Origin: Candidatus Dojkabacteria bacterium UBA5749
GTDB lineage: Bacteria; Patescibacteriota; Dojkabacteria; SC72
Direction of reading: 5' to 3'
Assembly: GCA_002419125.1 (NCBI GenBank)
Contig: DIFL01000055.1
Coordinates: 1,725 to 11,589 of the forward strand
Length of the DNA stretch: 9,865 bases
Shown: positions 5,722 through 9,865 of the stretch, piece by piece
How the letters are laid out: the number at the start of each line of letters is the position of its first letter
Position numbering within the stretch: position 1 is the first letter of the stretch
The notes under the pieces: generated by a model
Databases searched by the model: none
The model's input: only the letters and a program-made list of their open reading frames with translations
Told to the model about the DNA's origin: nothing
Position numbers and translations under genes: made by a program

Positions 5722-6915
5722 ATGGAAGAAATAAAGAAAGTAGATGAAAATAAAAAGGTTAAGAAAGTTGATAGGGTTGAAGAGATAGTTAAGCCAGTAG
5801 TAAAGAAGGCCCTTACAAGTAAATATACGGCTATTTTTGGTTTCTCCTTAATATTTTTGGGGGTACTTGTTTGTATTCTTATCGCCTTAATCTTTTTAAT
5901 AAAGTATTACCAGATGGAGGATGATGGCAGATTAAATATTGAAGATACAAAGCAACCAAATATTACTATTACCCAAGATGAGAATGTTGTTATTAATGTA
6001 GTAAAAAACTCTTCTCCTTCTGTTGTAAGTATTGCTGTTAGCCAAGTTCTGCTAAAAAGGGGAGAGGGTCTTGTTGATGAAGTAAGTAATATTGGAACTG
6101 GTTTTATTGTTGATCCAAGTGGAATAATTGTAACTAATCAACATGTAGTCTCTGATGTCTCTGCTACATACAAGGTTATAACTAGTGAGGGTATAGAGTA
6201 TGAAATAGTGGAGATTGTAAGAGACGATAGTAATGATATTGCAATTTTAAAAGTAGATGCCAGTAATCTTCCATCGTTATCACTAGGAGATTCAGACAAT
6301 CTTGTTGTTGGTCAAACAGTAATAGCTATTGGTACACCTTTGGGAGAGTATGCAGGGAGTGTTACAACGGGTGTTATTAGTGGTACTCATAGATCTGTTA
6401 CAACCTCTTCTGGTTGGTTTGGTTCTACTACTAAAACCTATGAGAATGTATTACAAACAGATGCAGCAGTAAATTCTGGTAATTCAGGAGGACCTTTAAT
6501 TAGTACTGAGGGGAAAGTAGTTGGTATTAATTTTGCTACTACAGCAAATGCAGATAATATTTCTTTTGCTCTACCAATTAATATTGTAAAGCAGAGGTTA
6601 GAGGAGTACAGAGCATATGGAAAATTTATTAAACCTTATGTAGGTATTTCATACCAGATGATTTCTCCGTATCAAGCAATCTACTATACAGATGTTGTTG
6701 CTGGAGCCTTAGTAATGAATATAGACTTAGAAGGCCCTGCATCAAAAGTTGATATTAAGAGAGGTGACATTATTGTAAAAGTAAACGAAAAAGAGGTAGA
6801 GGAATCCTTTGCATATATTATTCAGTCTTACGAAGTGGGTGATGAGATTACTTTAGAAGTATGGAGAGAGGGTAAAACTCATACTGTTAAAGTTACCCTT
6901 GTCGAGGCTGATTAG
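5722..6915 (+). CDS. htrA: HtrA/DegP-type trypsin-like serine protease with one PDZ domain, membrane-anchored
   Basis: This 397-residue protease/chaperone of the S1C family degrades or refolds damaged proteins outside the membrane. A lysine-rich cytoplasmic tail (1-34) and one membrane helix (about 37-61) give an N-in/C-out anchor, as in Gram-positive HtrA. The protease domain (about 85-300) carries the complete triad. H141 is in 'VTNQHVVSD', D172 in 'SNDIAILKVD', and S255 in 'NSGNSGGPLI'. A single PDZ domain (about 305-395) includes 'GPASKVDIKRGDIIVKVNEKEV' residues and a final strand 'TVKVTLVE'. The loop with 'SSGWFGSTTKTYE' (229-241) lies in the regulatory-loop region. It follows the S41 peptidase by 20 nt and its 3' end overlaps convergent prmC by 23 bp. 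The stop is TAG. Confidence 0.96.
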   Translation: MEEIKKVDENKKVKKVDRVEEIVKPVVKKALTSKYTAIFGFSLIFLGVLVCILIALIFLIKYYQMEDDGRLNIEDTKQPNITITQDENVVINVVKNSSPSVVSIAVSQVLLKRGEGLVDEVSNIGTGFIVDPSGIIVTNQHVVSDVSATYKVITSEGIEYEIVEIVRDDSNDIAILKVDASNLPSLSLGDSDNLVVGQTVIAIGTPLGEYAGSVTTGVISGTHRSVTTSSGWFGSTTKTYENVLQTDAAVNSGNSGGPLISTEGKVVGINFATTANADNISFALPINIVKQRLEEYRAYGKFIKPYVGISYQMISPYQAIYYTDVVAGALVMNIDLEGPASKVDIKRGDIIVKVNEKEVEESFAYIIQSYEVGDEITLEVWREGKTHTVKVTLVEAD

Positions 6916-7717
6916 TAAAGATTTTAAGAAATCTTTTTCTTTCAAAACAATCTAATATCTCGTATATATCTGCATTAGGAAAACACCTTTGTATTAATTG
7001 TTTTGTGTTATCAAATATAGCACTTTCTGTTTCGATATATATGAGTTTTGGGAAGGATTTATTTGATAAAAGTTGTTTAAAAAGCCCTTTATAATACGTT
7101 AAACCATCTGATCCTCCATCTAAGGCAATTTTTGGCTCGTATTGTAAGACACTTCTATCTAATTTTGAATATTGTTGCGTTGGTATGTAAGGTAAGTTCG
7201 CAATTACCAATGTATCTGAGGTAATATTTGGGACTTTCTCTATAAGATTATTTTCTATCCATTTAATCTTTTTTGATTTTAACATTGTTTTTTCATTGAA
7301 TTTTGCAATATCTAACGCCTTTGAAGATATGTCTGTAGCAATAAAGGAGTAGGGTGAACTACCAAGGATAGAGGCAATAGAAATAATGATACAACCACTT
7401 CCTGTCCCTACATCAATAATATTTGTAATATTGTTTTCTCGGATTAACCTAACACAATCATATACTATCTGTTCTGTCTCTATTCTAGGTATTAAAGTAT
7501 CTTTTGTAACTTTAAACTTGTGATTACAAAACATTGCATAACCTTGAATATATTCCCAAGGATATCCTTGTGCTAATTTCTTAAGTACAGATTCTGATCT
7601 CTTTTTATTTGATGCTAGGTAATCAACGATTTCTCTGGAAATTCTATATGCGTCTGGATAATTAATAGAGGACAAGAATTTGTTTATTCTGTAGATAGCA
7701 GAAAGATTACTGTTCAT
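6893..7717 (-). CDS. prmC: Peptide chain release factor N5-glutamine methyltransferase PrmC (HemK)
   Basis: The 274-residue enzyme transfers a methyl group from S-adenosylmethionine to the Gln of the GGQ motif in class I release factors. The small N-terminal helical domain (about 1-75) carries 'GYPWEYIQGY' (51-60), which contacts the release factor, followed by 'LIPRIETE' (75-82). The Rossmann methyltransferase domain has the SAM loop 'IDVGTGSGCI' (101-110), the acidic end of strand 2 'IATDIS' (126-131), and the active-site motif 'ANLPYIP' (173-179). The last is NLPY rather than the usual NPPY of PrmC. A 'PKIALDGGSDGLTYYK' stretch (195-210) is also typical. The start overlaps the end of prfA, its substrate gene, by 11 bp, so translation is probably coupled. 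The 3' end overlaps htrA on the other strand. There is no recognisable Shine-Dalgarno sequence. Confidence 0.95.
   Translation of the reverse strand: MNSNLSAIYRINKFLSSINYPDAYRISREIVDYLASNKKRSESVLKKLAQGYPWEYIQGYAMFCNHKFKVTKDTLIPRIETEQIVYDCVRLIRENNITNIIDVGTGSGCIIISIASILGSSPYSFIATDISSKALDIAKFNEKTMLKSKKIKWIENNLIEKVPNITSDTLVIANLPYIPTQQYSKLDRSVLQYEPKIALDGGSDGLTYYKGLFKQLLSNKSFPKLIYIETESAIFDNTKQLIQRCFPNADIYEILDCFERKRFLKIFTNQPRQG
6917..6942 (+). terminator. Possible weak terminator for htrA, inside prmC
   Basis: AAAGATTT (6917-6924), loop TAAG and AAATCTTT (6929-6936) form an 8-bp stem followed by TTCTTT. It begins just 2 nt after the htrA stop codon and has the order expected for plus-strand termination. 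The stem has only one G-C pair, so stability is low. It is also coding sequence of prmC on the other strand. Confidence 0.35.
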
Positions 7718-8816
7718 TTTTTAACATCTCTGACTGTATACCCTCTCTTACATCCTCTATGAGTTGTTCTAAGTCACCTAACATAATTGACTCTATACTA
7801 TGCCATGATTTTTTGACTCTATGGTCTGTAATTCTGTTTTGAGGAAAGTTATATGTCCTTATCTTTTCAGCTCTACTTGCACTTCCTATTTGAGAGGATC
7901 GCATATCAGATCTTTTTGCATCTTCTTCGCTTTTCTTTCTATCATATAGTCTGGATCTAAGGTTAGCCATTGCTTTCTCTTTGTTTTGGGCTTGATGCTT
8001 TGTTTCTTGGCAACTTACTACAATACCAGTTGGAAGATGAGTAATTCTAACTGCAGAATCTGTTCTATTTACACATTGACCTCCCGCACCTGAGGCTCTC
8101 ATTACATCTATTCTTAAATCTTCTGGGTTTATCTCAATATCAATATCTTTAGCTTCAGGCATTATCGCTACTGAAGCTGTAGAGGTATGTATTCTACCTG
8201 ATGCTTCTGTAGTTGGGACTCTTTGTACTCTGTGTACACCACTTTCATACTTTAAGTTTCTGTATACATTCTTACCACTTATGTGTGCTATCACCTCCTT
8301 GTACCCGCCCGCCTCTGAAACATTACTATCAATTATTTGAACATCCCAACCTTTATTTATTGAATATGTTTTATACATATTAAATAGATTTGAAGCGAAA
8401 AGAGAGGCTTCTTCTCCACCTGCACCAGCCCTAATTTCAAGTATTACGTTTCTACTGTCATCTTCATCATGGAATTTCCTATTAACTTGTATTTTCCTTA
8501 TCTCTTTTTCAACTTCCGCAATATTATTGATTACTTCCTCAATCTCTTGATTTGCAAGTTCTTTGTACTCAGGGTCTTCTGAATCATTTAATATCTCTTT
8601 TGCTTGTTGATATTTATCAATATATTCATATATTTTTAATATATTGTAATAGAGGTTACTAAAGTAGGTTAAATCGATGCTAAGTTGGGACATATCCTCT
8701 CCAGTATTATGTGCATTTTCCATTCTCTTTTCTAATTCCTCTTTACTCGTTTTAATAGATTCTAAGTTGTATTTTTTCTTTAATATTTCTAAGTCCATAT
8801 TAATGGATGATATCAT
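7707..8816 (-). CDS. prfA: Peptide chain release factor 1 (RF1)
   Basis: RF1 recognises UAA and UAG in the ribosomal A site and triggers peptide release. The 369-residue product has the usual length. The N-terminal helical domain covers about 1-110. 'LEIRAGAGGEEASLFA' (126-141) opens the central domain. 'VHRVQRVPTTEASGRIHTSTA' residues (194-214) include the PxT stop-codon tripeptide (P201-T203), which identifies RF1 over RF2 (SPF). 'RASGAGGQCVNRTDSAVRIT' (240-259) holds the GGQ catalytic loop at 245-247. The residue after GGQ is Cys where His is common. The C-terminus 'IRTYNFPQNRITDHRV' (319-334) is typical. Two starts are possible: ATG at 8816, used here, or M7 at 8798, whose 'MDLEILKKKY' looks more like a normal RF1 beginning. 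It lies 22 nt after rpmE and overlaps prmC by 11 bp. Confidence 0.96.
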   Translation of the reverse strand: MISSINMDLEILKKKYNLESIKTSKEELEKRMENAHNTGEDMSQLSIDLTYFSNLYYNILKIYEYIDKYQQAKEILNDSEDPEYKELANQEIEEVINNIAEVEKEIRKIQVNRKFHDEDDSRNVILEIRAGAGGEEASLFASNLFNMYKTYSINKGWDVQIIDSNVSEAGGYKEVIAHISGKNVYRNLKYESGVHRVQRVPTTEASGRIHTSTASVAIMPEAKDIDIEINPEDLRIDVMRASGAGGQCVNRTDSAVRITHLPTGIVVSCQETKHQAQNKEKAMANLRSRLYDRKKSEEDAKRSDMRSSQIGSASRAEKIRTYNFPQNRITDHRVKKSWHSIESIMLGDLEQLIEDVREGIQSEMLKNEQ

Positions 8817-8838
8817 TTAAATATATTTAGGGAAACTG

Positions 8839-9171
8839 TTACTTAGATATATTTGCGTTAGCAAGCATATCTTTAAGGGTGAGGGTAGAGGAGGGGGTAT
8901 TTGATGTTCTCTTGGCTTTTCTTTCAGCCATTTTTTCTCTTTTACTCTTGAAAGACATTTTAGCACTCTTTTGTGCTCTTTCTTCGAATTTCTTAACAAC
9001 ATTTTCAGTGTCTACTATCTTTTGTTCTCCGGTATAGAAGGGATGACATTTAGAACAGAGTTCAACGGAAAGAGTATCTGTTTGTAGTGTAGAACCTGTA
9101 ATAAAGGTATTACCACATGAACAAACTACCTTTAAATTACTGTTATATTTTGGATGAATGTCTTTTTTCAT
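8839..9171 (-). CDS. rpmE: 50S ribosomal protein bL31 with long C-terminal tail, zinc-binding form
   Basis: The N-terminal part is bL31: 'MKKDIHPKYN' then 'VVCSCGNTFITGST' and 'SVELCSKCHPFYTGEQKIVDT'. C17, C19, C39 and C42 make a C-x-C...C-x-x-C set, the likely zinc site of C+ type L31. 'HPFYTG' is the hallmark of the family. The 110-residue length exceeds the usual 65-80. The extra C-terminal region (about 65-110) is lysine/arginine-rich, 'KREKMAERKAKRTS', with a Ser/Thr-rich end, and probably contacts rRNA. It is the first gene of the rpmE-prfA-prmC group and has its own strong promoter directly upstream. A shorter reading frame on the same strand at 8817-9002 is only a shadow. Confidence 0.95.
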   Translation of the reverse strand: MKKDIHPKYNSNLKVVCSCGNTFITGSTLQTDTLSVELCSKCHPFYTGEQKIVDTENVVKKFEERAQKSAKMSFKSKREKMAERKAKRTSNTPSSTLTLKDMLANANISK

Positions 9172-9181
9172 AACAAGGAGG

Positions 9182-9210
9182 ATTATATCAGAAGAAAATA
9201 GGTGTGTCCA
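9182..9210 (-). promoter_or_regulatory. Strong predicted promoter of rpmE, near-leaderless
   Basis: Read on the minus strand: TGGACA (9210-9205), a 17-bp spacer, then TATAAT (9187-9182) with TGA before it, giving a perfect extended -10. Ten nucleotides (CCTCCTTGTT) separate the -10 from the ATG at 9171, so transcription should begin about 3-4 nt before the start codon. There is no room for a Shine-Dalgarno sequence. CCTCC is the opposite of one. Confidence 0.65.
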
Positions 9211-9248
9211 TAATTGGAAGAATAAATTTGTTTAGGAGGGGTCCTGGG

Positions 9249-9865
9249 TTAATAGGTAATGACAGGAGACACGACCCAACCATTGTTCCATTCGGAACCT
9301 CCATCAGATAAGTAGTCCCATCCGGTCAATACATGTAACATATTGTCACCATCTTGAGGGTTTGAAATTTCTGATGTTTGAACAACAAAATCGCTTCCGT
9401 TCTCAAATGTTAATTGGGTGCCGAAACCGTTACCATTGCAGTATATTTCTCCATTATCCTTTTGGTTGTTGTCTGGAGCATTCCCTCTAAGTGTTACACA
9501 AACTAATACAGCTTGGTTTCCTCCATCCCCTCCAACGCCATAGAAATAACTAGCATTGGAGCCTCCATTAAAGGAAGCGTGGTCAATGTATGGAACCAAC
9601 CCACCTGGAGTATCTTCGTTTCCAACTAATTCTGCTATTGTACATCCACCTTCGCAAATATCTTCAGAATCTTCTGAAGGGTATTCTCTGAAGTCCGTGT
9701 AATATGCTTGGAGAGAGGTATATATTTGGTCTGCAGCATTTTTATGTGCTACATCATTTGCCCTATTTATAGCAAACCTTCCGGCAGTTATACCTACAAC
9801 CATGAGAATGATTATTATACCCATAACAATTAACATTTCCACCAAAGTAAAAGCCGAGTATTTAA
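9249..9865 (-). CDS. Type IV pilin-like protein with class III signal motif (5' end outside window)
   Basis: The frame is open to the right edge, so the true start lies beyond 9865; the TTG at 9845 is the Leu of the signal motif, not a start. The visible N-terminus reads KYSA then FTLVEMLIV, matching the prepilin peptidase site. Cleavage is expected between Ala and Phe, and the conserved Glu is at mature position 5. A hydrophobic helix 'LIVMGIIIILMVVGITAG' follows, then an amphipathic helix ('RANDVAHKNAADQIYTSLQA'). Then comes a globular domain rich in Gly, Asn and Asp with four cysteines ('ICEGGC', 'VCV', 'YCNG') that could form disulfides. The residue before the cleavage point is Ala where Gly is usual. 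The mature form would be about 200 residues. It could be a major pilin, a minor pilin or a pseudopilin. The rpmE promoter lies 38-67 nt past its stop, and no clear terminator separates them. Confidence 0.85.
   Translation of the reverse strand, partial: KYSAFTLVEMLIVMGIIIILMVVGITAGRFAINRANDVAHKNAADQIYTSLQAYYTDFREYPSEDSEDICEGGCTIAELVGNEDTPGGLVPYIDHASFNGGSNASYFYGVGGDGGNQAVLVCVTLRGNAPDNNQKDNGEIYCNGNGFGTQLTFENGSDFVVQTSEISNPQDGDNMLHVLTGWDYLSDGGSEWNNGWVVSPVITY

Noticed and set aside
8817..9002. Second minus-strand frame overlapping rpmE
   Set aside because: It is an out-of-frame shadow of the Lys/Arg-rich L31 tail and has no independent support.
9234..9245. AGGA-GGGG-TCCT palindrome between the pilin gene and rpmE
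   Set aside because: Only a 4-bp stem with no T-run on either strand, too weak for a terminator, and no sign that it is an operator.
1..9865. UGA recoded to glycine or tryptophan
   Set aside because: All genes run full length under the standard code without in-frame TGA, and Trp positions use TGG.
1..9865. CRISPR array, tRNA, insertion sequence or prophage remnants
   Set aside because: I saw no regularly spaced repeats, no tRNA-like cloverleaf, no transposase or integrase motif, and no gap above 300 bases that could hide one.

Overview
The window looks like a piece of a Patescibacteria/CPR-type bacterial chromosome. This is an inference, not a proven placement. The DNA is AT-rich and the genes are tightly packed. 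No visible start codon has a convincing Shine-Dalgarno sequence. The rpsF-ssb-rpsR operon stops at a terminator where many bacteria carry rplI (bL9); loss of bL9 has been reported in some CPR lineages. Two adjacent proteins belong to no family I can name. The closest lineage cannot be fixed from sequence alone; Dojkabacteria- or Microgenomates-like groups would fit.

Layout, plus strand: the 3' part of ychF (1-650), then the rpsF-ssb-rpsR operon (723-1985) closed by a clear intrinsic terminator (2005-2033). Next comes a pair of overlapping unrecognised genes (2069-3442 and 3426-4433), then two membrane-anchored, outward-facing PDZ proteases, an S41 C-terminal-processing peptidase (4490-5701) and an HtrA/DegP-type serine protease (5722-6915), 20 nt apart.

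Layout, minus strand: prmC (6893-7717) overlaps the end of htrA convergently. It follows prfA (7707-8816) and rpmE (8839-9171), so transcription runs rpmE -> prfA -> prmC. Upstream of rpmE, a type IV pilin-like gene (9249-9865) enters the window from the right and is cut off at its 5' end.

Functional themes: (1) translation, with S6, S18, L31, the YchF ATPase, release factor RF1 and the methyltransferase that modifies its GGQ loop, plus SSB; (2) envelope quality control by the two PDZ proteases; (3) a surface pilus component; (4) an unassigned two-gene module just upstream of the proteases, one protein possibly of actin/HSP70-like ATPase fold and the other containing a lipoyl-like barrel-sandwich segment.

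The most interesting regulatory signal is how genes start. Recognisable sigma70-type promoters lie very close to ATG codons. For rpmE and for the unknown gene at 2069 the predicted leader is only about 3-4 nt. A repeated TATATA-C-AA motif sits directly on the start codons of rpsF, ssb and htrA. This suggests leaderless or near-leaderless, SD-independent translation initiation.
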